A stretch of DNA of 54,004 nucleotides. Origin: Brachybacterium sp. FME24. Lineage in GTDB: Bacteria > Actinomycetota > Actinomycetes > Actinomycetales > Dermabacteraceae. Below the pieces are notes generated by a model. It made no database searches, was not told the origin of the DNA, and worked only from the letters and a program-made list of their open reading frames with translations. The translations under genes were made by a program, and so were the position numbers. Position 1 is the first letter of the stretch, and each line of letters starts with the position of its first letter. This document shows, piece after piece, positions 16,206 through 24,380 of the stretch. The DNA lies in the NCBI RefSeq assembly GCF_014897705.1, contig NZ_JABUXV010000024.1, positions 1 through 54,004 of the forward strand, written 5' to 3'.

Positions 16206-19200
16206 GTGAATTCCGCAGCCGAGACCCTCGATCTTCCGGGCATGCCCGAGACCGACGCGCCGACCGACCAGGTCGCCACCGATCCGGACCATCCGCATCC
16301 GGGGCAGTGGCGCCTGACCGCTGTGCAGGTCTCGAACTGGGGAACCTTCCACGGCACCCATGAGCTGACGATCTCCCCGAAGGGCTTCTTCCTCACCGGA
16401 GGCCCCGGCACCGGGAAGTCGACGCTGCTGGACGCGGTCAGCGCCCTGCTGACCCCGCCGCGCACCCTGCAGTTCAACGCCGCCGCCTCCGACGCGGGCC
16501 CGGCGCGCTCGAAGTACCGCCGCACGGTCGCGAGCTATGTGCGCGGCGCCTGGGCGATGCACTACGACCAGGCCACGGGCGAGTTCAGCCAGGAGGTGCT
16601 GCGCGACAAGACCACCCTGTCGGTGCTGACGCTGCGCTACGCCGACGGGATGGGCGGCACCGTCCAGCTCTCGCGCCTGCTCCTGCTGCACGCGGGCCAT
16701 TCGGCGGATTCCGACGTGAAGAGCCTGTACGTCATCGCGCGCAAGCCCTTGGACGTCACCGATCTGCGCCAGTTCGTCTCCAGTCAGATCGAGGGCAAGG
16801 CGCTGGAGGCCGCCCACCCGGGCACCGAGACGTTCCGCCAGTTCCGCGAGTACCGGGCCGCCTTCAGCCAGCTGCTGGGCATCCCGGACGAGAAGGCGCT
16901 CGGGCTGCTGCACAAGATCCAGTCCGCCAAGGAGCTCGGCGACGTCAACGCCCTCCTGCGCGACTACATGCTGGATGCGCCCCGCACCTTCGAACTCGCC
17001 GACCAGGCGCTGGCGAACTTCCACAATCTCTCCGAGGTGTACGAGGCGCTGGTCACCGCTCGGGAGCAGCGCGACCTGCTGCGGGGGCTGCGGGAGAACC
17101 ATGAGGACTGGACCGCGATGCGCGAGCGCGGTGGTGCCCTGGTGGATCGTCGCGCCGACATCGATGTGTACGCGGCCCAGCATCTGGTGCGTCTGCTCGG
17201 GGACGAGACCGGTCGCCTCCAGCTCGAGCGCGATCGTCTCGGGGCCCAGCAGCGTCGACTGACCCAGGATGTCTCCGAGGCCCGTTCCGACCTGGGCCAG
17301 CTCAAGGAGCAGCGTCGTCGCGCCGGTGGTGGCGAGATCGATGACTGGAAGCAGCAGATCGCCGGTCTCGAGGTCGAGCGCGATCGACGCCGGGAGCGGG
17401 GCACCGAGTTCGCCGCCCTGCTGGCCACCGTGGAACTGCGCACTCCCGCCGGGGAGGACATGTTCCTCGCCCTGCAGCGCGAGGTCGATGCTCTGCGGGA
17501 GTCCCTCGAGTCCGAGGAGAAGGGCGCAGACTCCGCCCGCTGGGAGGCCGAGGCGAACGTGCGTGAGCTCACCGCGACCCTCTCCCGCACCCGCGAGGAG
17601 CTGACCTCGCTGACCTCCCGCGCCTCGAACCTGCACTCCGAGGACATCGCCCTGCGCGACCACATCGCCGCCGAGGTCGGCATCGCCCCCACCGAGCTGC
17701 CCTTCGCCGCCGAGCTGCTGCAGGTGCGCGCCGGCGAGGAGGAGTGGACCGCGGCCGCCGAGCAGGCGCTGCGAGGACTGGCCCGTTCGATCCTGGTCCC
17801 CGATCGGATCTACCGCGAGGTGGCCTCGGTCATCGACCGCACCAAGCTGCGCCGACGCATCTCCTACAACCGGGTCAACACCGAGCTGCGCCGCCCCTCG
17901 AAGAGCATCGACGAGCGCTCGCTGGCCGCGAAGCTCGATGTCAAGGACGGCGAATTCCATGTCTGGCTCAGCCATGAGATCGCCTCCCGCATGGATTACA
18001 CCTGTGCGGAGACGCTCGAGGAGTTCACCCGGCTCACTCGCGCCGTCCTGCGCTCGGGGCAGATCAAGCATTCCGCCGCCCGGCACGAGAAGAACGCCGA
18101 CCGGCAGATCAACGACCGCTCCCAGTGGGTGCTGGGCTTCGACAACCGTGCCAAGCGTGCGGTGTTCGAGACCGAGCGCACCCGCGCCGAGCAGGCCCTC
18201 TTCGAGGCCCAGGCTCGCCGCAAGGACGTCGAGTCCGAGCGCGAGCAGCGGCGGGAGCGGCTGTACGCCCTCCAGTCGATCAGCTCTGTCACCTGGGACG
18301 ACATCGACGCCGCCTCGGTGGCACGGCGGGTGGCGAACCTGCGCGACATGGTGCGCGCCGCGGAGGACGGCTCGGCCGCCCTGTCCGAGCTGGCTCGCCA
18401 GATCGAGGACGTCGAACGCTCCATCGCCGACTCCGACGAGGAACTGCTGGAGGTCGTGCGCACCGCGGGCAAGCTCGGCGAGCAGGCCGAGCGCGCCGCC
18501 GAACGCCTGGCCGAGGCGAGCGAGCGCATCGCCGAGTCCAGTCTGGATCCGGAGGTCGAGGCCGAGCTGGCCGAGCGCTTCACCGCGATCGCCCCGACCT
18601 TGCTGATCGGCAACATCGACCAGGTCACCAAGGACGCCTCGGCGACCCTGGACGCCGAGCTGATGGCCCTGACGAGGCGCACCTCCCGCACCGAGGAGGA
18701 CATCCGCACCGTGATGCGCGAGTTCTCCCGTCGCTGGCCCGCCCAGGCCGGGGACACCGCGCCCACCCTCGAGGCGGCCGACGACTTCCTCGCGATCCTG
18801 CAGCGGATCGAGGAGGAGAAGCTGCCGGAGGTCGAGGACCGCTTCTTCGAGTTCTTCACCGGCAACACCCTCGGGGATGTGCAGGCCCTGGCCACCGCCA
18901 TCGCCCGCGAACCGGCAGAGATCCGCAAGCGCCTCCAGCGCATCAACGCCCTGCTCGCGCAGGTGGAGTTCCACTCGGGTCGCTTCCTGCAGCTGTCGAT
19001 GCGGCCCGTGCACCTCGCCGCCCTCGACGAGTTCAAACGGGCTCTCGAGGACGCCGTGGCGGATATGGCCCTGAACGACATCAGCCGTGACCGGGACCTG
19101 GCCGAGGAGCGCTTCCTCTCCCTGCGCCACCTCATGGACATGATCGGAGCGGCGCGCACCCGGGATGACCAGGTCTCCCGGGTCATCCTCGACGTGCGAC

Positions 19201-19592
19201 GTCACGTGCACTTCCATGCGGAGGAGGTCGACGCGGAAGGGACCGTGGTCCACGCCCATGAGTCCGGCGGCCCGCTGTCGGGCGGTCAGAACGAGCGGCT
19301 GGCGACCTTCTGCCTCGCCGCGGCACTGCGGTACCAGCTGGCCGGGACCGGCCAGGAGGTTCCGCGCTTCGCACCGATCATCATCGATGAGGCCTTCTCC
19401 AAGGGCGCCGGCAAGTTCATCACGGCGGCGATGGAGTCCTTCCGGCACTTCGGGTTCCAGGTCATCCTGGCCAACCCGGGCAAGAACCCGCAGGCGCTGG
19501 CCCCCTTCATCGGTGGCGTGGGCGTGGTCTCCATCCGTCAGGACCGCTATTCCTCGGTCGCCCCGGTGGAGTTCGTGCCGGTCGAGAACTGA
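16206..19592 (+). CDS. jetC: JetC-like SMC/MukB-type ATPase (Wadjet/Mks condensin family)
   Basis: About 1128 residues from the GTG at 16206. The N-terminal head has NWGTFHG and Walker A GGPGTGKS (about 65-72). Two long Glu/Arg/Ala coiled-coil arms (about 320-520 and 680-880) flank a central hinge-like region. The C-terminal head has the signature GGPLSGGQNERLATF, Walker B FAPIIIDEAFSKG and ILANPGKNPQALAPFIGG. This layout matches JetC/MksB of Wadjet and MksBEF complexes, which extrude DNA loops and in Wadjet restrict plasmids. Both ATPase motifs look intact and the frame is open. Expected partners are JetA (DUF3375), JetB (DUF4194) and JetD (Toprim nuclease). Only a jetB-like gene is in the window, 13.4 kb away at 2084-2788. 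A terminator follows directly, so no downstream partner is co-transcribed. Confidence 0.88.
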   Translation: MNSAAETLDLPGMPETDAPTDQVATDPDHPHPGQWRLTAVQVSNWGTFHGTHELTISPKGFFLTGGPGTGKSTLLDAVSALLTPPRTLQFNAAASDAGPARSKYRRTVASYVRGAWAMHYDQATGEFSQEVLRDKTTLSVLTLRYADGMGGTVQLSRLLLLHAGHSADSDVKSLYVIARKPLDVTDLRQFVSSQIEGKALEAAHPGTETFRQFREYRAAFSQLLGIPDEKALGLLHKIQSAKELGDVNALLRDYMLDAPRTFELADQALANFHNLSEVYEALVTAREQRDLLRGLRENHEDWTAMRERGGALVDRRADIDVYAAQHLVRLLGDETGRLQLERDRLGAQQRRLTQDVSEARSDLGQLKEQRRRAGGGEIDDWKQQIAGLEVERDRRRERGTEFAALLATVELRTPAGEDMFLALQREVDALRESLESEEKGADSARWEAEANVRELTATLSRTREELTSLTSRASNLHSEDIALRDHIAAEVGIAPTELPFAAELLQVRAGEEEWTAAAEQALRGLARSILVPDRIYREVASVIDRTKLRRRISYNRVNTELRRPSKSIDERSLAAKLDVKDGEFHVWLSHEIASRMDYTCAETLEEFTRLTRAVLRSGQIKHSAARHEKNADRQINDRSQWVLGFDNRAKRAVFETERTRAEQALFEAQARRKDVESEREQRRERLYALQSISSVTWDDIDAASVARRVANLRDMVRAAEDGSAALSELARQIEDVERSIADSDEELLEVVRTAGKLGEQAERAAERLAEASERIAESSLDPEVEAELAERFTAIAPTLLIGNIDQVTKDASATLDAELMALTRRTSRTEEDIRTVMREFSRRWPAQAGDTAPTLEAADDFLAILQRIEEEKLPEVEDRFFEFFTGNTLGDVQALATAIAREPAEIRKRLQRINALLAQVEFHSGRFLQLSMRPVHLAALDEFKRALEDAVADMALNDISRDRDLAEERFLSLRHLMDMIGAARTRDDQVSRVILDVRRHVHFHAEEVDAEGTVVHAHESGGPLSGGQNERLATFCLAAALRYQLAGTGQEVPRFAPIIIDEAFSKGAGKFITAAMESFRHFGFQVILANPGKNPQALAPFIGGVGVVSIRQDRYSSVAPVEFVPVEN

Positions 19593-19628
19593 CTGCTCGG
19601 GAGTGCTCCGCTCCCGTTCCACCGGGTG

Positions 19629-19665
19629 CTGCCGGGAGGGCATGGGGAGTTCTCCCCATCGGCAG
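19629..19665 (+). terminator. Hairpin terminator after jetC-like gene
   Basis: An 8-bp perfect palindrome stem (19642-19649 with 19652-19659) is enclosed by CTGCCG/CGGCAG (19629-19634 with 19660-19665). It lies 37 bases past the stop codon. Confidence 0.6.
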
Positions 19666-19766
19666 GGAGGACGAGGGCCGATACGCTGTTCGGCATCCGT
19701 TCCGGTCGGGCGGGCCACGGGGACGCCGCCGGATTCGGCAGTGCGAGAGGCGAGAGGTGGACAGGG

Positions 19767-20270
19767 ATGTCAGCTCTCCCGGCCGGTCCCTCCCTGTCGA
19801 TTCCGAGCCAGGACGACACCCACGGACGGATCCATGCGCTGCTCGCTGCGGTGACCACCGTCCTGCTCGAGCAGCAGCCGGGACTGGCCGGTTTCGAGGA
19901 CCACCGGCCCCAGCGCGATCGTTCCTCCGGTGAGTCCTGGCGCGGCCTGGAGACCTTCTGCCATGTCAGCGCGCTGCTGGCCAGCACAGGTCAACCCGAC
20001 GGCGACAACGCCCAGCGGGCCCTGGCGGCAGCCCATGCGGTCGCCACGGCACGCGGGATGCGTCGACGCTCGGACAGCGAGGTTCAGGGGATCTGCGGTG
20101 CCACCTGGATCGATGAGCGCGGCGACCTGCTCGATGTGGTCGTGGGGGTGCGGGTGGCGGTGCGCGCGATCAGCGCACCGTTCCTGCCCGGGTCCCTGCA
20201 GCCGACGCGTTCGACCAGCCCGCCCACGCCGATCAGCCCGGTGACCCCTCCTCCGCGGCTCGTGCGCTGA
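19767..20270 (+). CDS. Hypothetical protein of 167 residues
   Basis: ATG at 19767 with GAGGTGG six bases upstream and a possible -10 (TACGCT, 19682-19687). No recognised family. The protein is soluble. It has an Ala/Leu/Val-rich N-terminal helix region (HGRIHALLAAVTTVLLEQQPG), a central SWRGLETFCHVSALL segment, another Ala-rich helix, then predicted strands (DLLDVVVGVRVAVRAISAPF) and a Pro/Thr/Ser tail. It sits between the jetC-like gene and convergent maltokinase, whose 3' end it overlaps by 38 bases. Codon use fits its neighbours. Whether it has anything to do with the SMC-like gene is unknown. Confidence 0.6.
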   Translation: MSALPAGPSLSIPSQDDTHGRIHALLAAVTTVLLEQQPGLAGFEDHRPQRDRSSGESWRGLETFCHVSALLASTGQPDGDNAQRALAAAHAVATARGMRRRSDSEVQGICGATWIDERGDLLDVVVGVRVAVRAISAPFLPGSLQPTRSTSPPTPISPVTPPPRLVR

Positions 20271-21708
20271 TCCAGTCCAGAGCGGCCAGAGGGATCGGCA
20301 GCCAGTCCGGTCGGTTGCGTGCTTCGTACAGTGCTTCGTAGACCGCCTTGTCGGCCTCGAAGGCCGCGAGCAGGACGTGCAGCGCCGGCCCGTCGGTCGC
20401 CATGCCGGCGACCTGCGAGTAGCCCTCCAGGAACGCTGCGCGGGATGCTGCGGCCCATGCGCTGGCGTCGGTCGCGTGCTCGTGAGCGACCGCGCCGGCC
20501 ACGTAGTCGAGGCTGCGCAGCATCCCGGCCACATCCCGCAGCGGGGAGTCGGGCCGTGAGCGCTGCTCGAGCGGCCGCAGGGGCTCCCCTTCGAAGTCCA
20601 CCAGCACCCAGCCGCGTTCGGGCGCCCACAGAACCTGTCCCAGATGCAGGTCGCCGTGGATGCGCTGCATCGGCGGCCACGGCACGTCCGAAGCGGCGTC
20701 CAGCAGGGTCTCGAGCGCCCTGCGATGTGCGGCGACCTGGGGGAGCTCCTGCGAGATCTCTGCGATCCGCCGGCGCATCTGGGTGACCATCTCTGCAGCC
20801 AGGGTCGTATCGGTGCCGATGGCCCCCAGGGCTGTGGCGAGGTCGCGGTGCACCTCGGCCACGGTCGCGCCGAGGGCGCGGGCGGCGTCGTCGAAATCCT
20901 CCCCGGCGACTGCGAGACGCAGGGCTGCGCGCCAGGCATCCTGGACGCCCGGCAGGAACTCCTGGGCGAATAGCGAATGGGTGCGCACCTCGCCCGCGCG
21001 CAGACTCGCCGATCCGACCAGCGCCGGCACCCGGGCGCTGCCGGCAGCGGTGAGTGCGCGCTGGAGCACCACGTCGGGGTTCTGCCCGTGCTGGAGCACG
21101 CGGAACAGTTTGAGGATCATCGGCGTCGCCCCCTCGGTCTCGATGATCATCGAGGTGTTGGACTGCTCGCCGGTCAGCAGGCGACTGCGCATCGCGCGAC
21201 CGAGGGGGAGCGGGGCATCGGGAGCCATCCGCTGGGACGTCACGCTCAGCGAGGGGCCCAGGGCCCCTTCCCCGGAGACGAGGGTGGCGATGATCGCGGC
21301 GCGTCCGTCGATGTCACCGGTGGCATCGTCGAAGCGCAGCGGGCCTCCGGGGACGGCCAGCACGCCGATCTCGGAGCCGGGGTCGCGAGGAACCGGGGCG
21401 CCGTCCGGTGGGCGCAGCACGAGGGGGACCTGGTAGAGGGCCTCACCAGAGGCGCCCGCGCTGTCCACGTCGGCCGCCACCACGGCCAGGACCACAGCGT
21501 GGTCCGGCGCTACCCGCAGCGGCGCCCAGCCCCGGATCGTGATCCTGGGGAGCCCGGTGCCCTTGTGGGCGTACCAGCGCTGTGCGGGCATCCAGGCCGC
21601 CAGCTGGTCCGTGAGTGCGTCGAGCAGTTCGTCCAGCGGCGGCAGTGCCGTGACATCGAAGGTCGGAGCGGTCGGAGCGGTGGGGGCGGGGGAGCTCGGC
21701 TCGTCCAT
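20233..21708 (-). CDS. mak: Maltokinase
   Basis: About 491 residues. Aminoglycoside-phosphotransferase-like kinase with the maltokinase cap at the N-terminus (WMPAQRWYAHKGTGLPRI), the catalytic loop RIHGDLHLGQVLW, the metal-binding VLVDFEGEPLRPL and the typical C-terminus RPDWLPIPLAALDWI. It phosphorylates maltose with ATP to maltose-1-phosphate, the substrate of GlgE in cytosolic alpha-glucan synthesis from trehalose. glgE and treS are not in this window. The ATG at 21706-21708 has no ribosome site but lies six bases after TACAGT, so it is probably leaderless. Divergent from the CshA-repeat gene. Confidence 0.9.
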   Translation of the reverse strand: MDEPSSPAPTAPTAPTFDVTALPPLDELLDALTDQLAAWMPAQRWYAHKGTGLPRITIRGWAPLRVAPDHAVVLAVVAADVDSAGASGEALYQVPLVLRPPDGAPVPRDPGSEIGVLAVPGGPLRFDDATGDIDGRAAIIATLVSGEGALGPSLSVTSQRMAPDAPLPLGRAMRSRLLTGEQSNTSMIIETEGATPMILKLFRVLQHGQNPDVVLQRALTAAGSARVPALVGSASLRAGEVRTHSLFAQEFLPGVQDAWRAALRLAVAGEDFDDAARALGATVAEVHRDLATALGAIGTDTTLAAEMVTQMRRRIAEISQELPQVAAHRRALETLLDAASDVPWPPMQRIHGDLHLGQVLWAPERGWVLVDFEGEPLRPLEQRSRPDSPLRDVAGMLRSLDYVAGAVAHEHATDASAWAAASRAAFLEGYSQVAGMATDGPALHVLLAAFEADKAVYEALYEARNRPDWLPIPLAALDWISARAAEEGSPG

Positions 21709-21792
21709 GACGTCACTGTAGGGGCAGGCGGCGACGAATCGGGGGCGCGGTGCGTGATGTCCCGTCCCGGGAGCCCTTGCTACTCTGGCACG
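21709..21792. promoter_or_regulatory. Back-to-back leaderless promoters (mak leftward, surface protein rightward)
   Basis: Leftward: TACAGT (complement of 21715-21720), six bases, ATG of mak. Rightward: TACTCT at 21781-21786, six bases, GTG at 21793. Neither start codon has a Shine-Dalgarno. Confidence 0.6.
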
Positions 21793-23757
21793 GTGCCCGA
21801 ACAGACGCCGCGTCCCCGTTCGCGTGCGGGCCTGCGGAGGGTCACCGCACGCGTCGCCGCGCTGGCCGCTGCCGGGATGCTCGCCGCCTCGCTCACGCTG
21901 CCGGCCGCGGCGCTGGGGGAGGACGGGCCCTTCGCTTTCCCCACGGAGACCGAGACCGTCGCCATGGTCCCCGGCGCGGTGACCCGCCTGCCGCTGTGGT
22001 CCCTGGTCGAGGACAGCCTCGAGGACGAGGTCGATGCCGACTCCGCGCGCTTGGCCATGCCGGAGGAGATCGACGAGGGCCAGCGCTCTCTGATGGAGCT
22101 CAGCGAGGACGGCCGGACCCTCACCGTGGCAGGCGAGGGCACCTGGTCCCTGATCGGGCAGAACCTCGTGTTCACCCCGCTCAGCGGGGTCGAGGGGCCC
22201 TCCACTCCGATCGCCATGACCATCGAGGGCTTCTTCGACAGTCGCTCCGAGCCTGCGATGTTCACGCCGGAGCTGCTGGAGCTGGAAGAGATCGAAGTAC
22301 GGGGCTCCGCCGGCGAGGTCACCGACGTCCAGCTGTCGGAGGACATCCCCGAAGGGGGCACCGTGCGGCTCGAGCTGGCGGGGCTGCCCGCCGGTTCCAC
22401 GCTGGTGGCCGACGGGAGCCGTGCGACGATCCCGGAGCAGGGCGTCTGGCAGCTCTCGGCCGACGGCGGAACCCTCAGCCACTCCCCGGCCGGGCTCGGC
22501 CTGGGCCTCCAGCTGGACCCGGTCCGACTCGTCGTCGAGGACGCCGAGGGTGCGGTGGTCCGTGCCGCGGAGGTCTGGCTGACAGTCCCGATCATCTCCG
22601 ATCTCGACTGGTCGGCACCGTTCGGGCAGGACATCTCCTTCGTGGTGGGGGAGGGACAGCAGCACGTCGACCCCGAGACCCTGCGACTCGAGCCTCTCGC
22701 CGGCGAGGAGGGTGCACAGACCACGCAGGACCGCACCGAGGTGGTCGTGCCCGGGCAGGGCACATGGGTGCTGAACCGGGACAGCGCCACTGTGCGCTTC
22801 TCCCCGGAGAGCGCCGACGTGCGGGTGACCGCTCCGATGGGCATCGTCGGCGGGGACGGGGAAGGCGCGACCTCCGCGACGGCGCTGCTGAGCACTGCCT
22901 ACCCGATTCTGGTGGACCGCGCAGCGGCCGCCGCGCCCGGGACCGAGGTCCAGTTCGACCTGACCACCGGGATCCGGGACGTCCGCTCAGATTCACTGCG
23001 CTTCGATCCCGACGCCGTGCCCGAGGGGGCTGATCTCTCGGAGGACGGCACCGAGGTGGTCGTCGAGGGCGAAGGCACCTGGAGGATCGATTTCGAGTCG
23101 CGCACTGTGACCATGACTCCTGCAGAAGCATTCACGGGCACGACCTCGCCGGTGGGCATCACCGCGCAGGGGGTGTTCGCCGACAACCCGGTCGACGCCA
23201 CGCTCGAGGCGACGTTCTCCCCGGTGATCGCGACGATGCGCGACGACGAGCAGCGCACGGCTCCGCTGACCCCGGTCACCGTGGACGTCCTGAGCAACGA
23301 CACCGCGGGCAGCGGCTCGCAACCGCTGGACCCCGCGTCGGTGGAGATCGCCTCGCTCTCGGCGACGAACCTCACCGAGCTCGACGACGGCCGCGGCACA
23401 CGGCTGGTGATTCCCGGCGAGGGCACCTACACCGTCGACGCGAACGGTTCGGTCATGTTCACTCCGGCCGAGGGGTTCGTCGGCCGCACCGCCCCGGTCA
23501 CGTATCACGTGCTCGACAGCGAGGGGATCCCCACGACGGCGAGCTTCGTCGTCGACGTGGATCGGAACCTCACCGGCGCGAGCGAGCCGGGCCCCGAGGT
23601 CAGCGGGATCAACAGCCTGCTGGCCGGGTTGATGCCCTCGGCGCCGGCCACCTCGGTGGTCTTCGGCACCATCGTGCTGCTGCTGCTGTTCGCCGGCGGA
23701 GTCGCCCTGTGGGTCGGAATCCGCATGGAGGCCGACAAACGGACGTGGGAAGACTGA
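21793..23757 (+). CDS. Secreted, membrane-anchored protein with CshA-type repeats
   Basis: About 654 residues from the leaderless GTG at 21793. An N-terminal signal peptide (basic RRVTARVAALAAAGMLAASL, cleavage after AAALG) is followed by at least four repeats of ~100-110 residues. Each ends with a strand pattern like EGTWxxxxxxxxxxFTPxxGFxGxxxPV; the last repeat (GEGTYTVDANGSVMFTPAEG) is a clear CshA-type fibril repeat. One transmembrane helix near the C-terminus (VVFGTIVLLLLFAGGVALWV) and a short charged cytoplasmic tail anchor it. There is no LPXTG motif. In streptococci CshA repeats form fibrils that bind host or bacterial surfaces; here an adhesive or wall-associated role is inference. 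Not co-transcribed with mak. Confidence 0.78.
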   Translation: MPEQTPRPRSRAGLRRVTARVAALAAAGMLAASLTLPAAALGEDGPFAFPTETETVAMVPGAVTRLPLWSLVEDSLEDEVDADSARLAMPEEIDEGQRSLMELSEDGRTLTVAGEGTWSLIGQNLVFTPLSGVEGPSTPIAMTIEGFFDSRSEPAMFTPELLELEEIEVRGSAGEVTDVQLSEDIPEGGTVRLELAGLPAGSTLVADGSRATIPEQGVWQLSADGGTLSHSPAGLGLGLQLDPVRLVVEDAEGAVVRAAEVWLTVPIISDLDWSAPFGQDISFVVGEGQQHVDPETLRLEPLAGEEGAQTTQDRTEVVVPGQGTWVLNRDSATVRFSPESADVRVTAPMGIVGGDGEGATSATALLSTAYPILVDRAAAAAPGTEVQFDLTTGIRDVRSDSLRFDPDAVPEGADLSEDGTEVVVEGEGTWRIDFESRTVTMTPAEAFTGTTSPVGITAQGVFADNPVDATLEATFSPVIATMRDDEQRTAPLTPVTVDVLSNDTAGSGSQPLDPASVEIASLSATNLTELDDGRGTRLVIPGEGTYTVDANGSVMFTPAEGFVGRTAPVTYHVLDSEGIPTTASFVVDVDRNLTGASEPGPEVSGINSLLAGLMPSAPATSVVFGTIVLLLLFAGGVALWVGIRMEADKRTWED

Positions 23758-23767
23758 AGTCGTCGGC

Positions 23768-24379
23768 TCACCCGGTGGGGCAGCCCTCGGGGATCTCGAC
23801 GGCCTTCTCGAGTCCGGCGGCCGCAGTCGCCTCCTTCTCGAGCCCGGAGAATTCGTCGCCGAGCAGCAGGGACACCTCCGCCCCCTCCCGCTCGTCCATG
23901 CGCAGGGTGGCGCCCGGGACGTGCACGTGCACGGATTGGGCGGCGAGGTAGCCGGAGGGGCCGTGGACGATCGTGGCGGCAGCGGTGGCGTTCCGGGTGT
24001 TCCCGGCGTCTCCCACCATGAAGCCTCGCTCGCTGAACTGCCCGGTGACCTCGCCGGCGAGACCACCGCGGCTGGTTCCGTTGAGCACGGTGACGGTGAC
24101 CTCCGCCGGAGGGAGGGGGACGGCGCCCGGTTCCGGGCACGTGAGCTCGGCCGGGTTCTCCCCGAACGATTTCGGCACGATCTCCCCGGGCTCCGCGACG
24201 GGTTCGCGGAACTCGCTCACCGCATACGCACCGATCCCGATCAGGAACAGCGCGAGCACCGAGAAGATCGCCAGCTGCGTCGCGCGCATCCGCCGAGTGC
24301 GTCGGATGCGCTGATCGCGGCGGCGGACATCGTCGGCCGACCGCCCGTACGGGTGGGCATCGCGGTGGGAGGTGGACAT
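23768..24379 (-). CDS. LytR C-terminal domain membrane protein
   Basis: About 203 residues from the ATG at 24377-24379, one base after the stop of the hexosaminidase gene, so probably translated by coupling. A cytoplasmic basic N-terminus (~35 residues) is followed by a transmembrane helix (LAIFSVLALFLIGIGAYAV) and an extracytoplasmic LytR_C domain: VTVTVLNGTSRGGLAGEV, FSERGFMVGDAGN, ATIVHGPSGYLAAQSV, VSLLLGDEF. The domain is found alone or at the end of LytR-CpsA-Psr ligases that attach glycopolymers to peptidoglycan; the catalytic LCP domain is absent here. An auxiliary role in wall assembly is likely but unproven. Ends 10 bases from the convergent CshA-repeat gene. Confidence 0.8.
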   Translation of the reverse strand: MSTSHRDAHPYGRSADDVRRRDQRIRRTRRMRATQLAIFSVLALFLIGIGAYAVSEFREPVAEPGEIVPKSFGENPAELTCPEPGAVPLPPAEVTVTVLNGTSRGGLAGEVTGQFSERGFMVGDAGNTRNATAAATIVHGPSGYLAAQSVHVHVPGATLRMDEREGAEVSLLLGDEFSGLEKEATAAAGLEKAVEIPEGCPTG

Positions 24380-24380
24380 G

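Noticed and set aside
16206..19592. SMC-like gene as SbcC or RecN repair ATPase
   Set aside because: Lack of a partner nuclease sbcD, the NWGTF head motif and the IIIDEAFSKG/ILANPGKNPQ C-terminal head fit JetC/MksB better.
20977..21792. N-terminal extension of the CshA-repeat protein
   Set aside because: The extension is antisense to maltokinase, while the GTG at 21793 begins a signal peptide and sits six bases after a TACTCT box.
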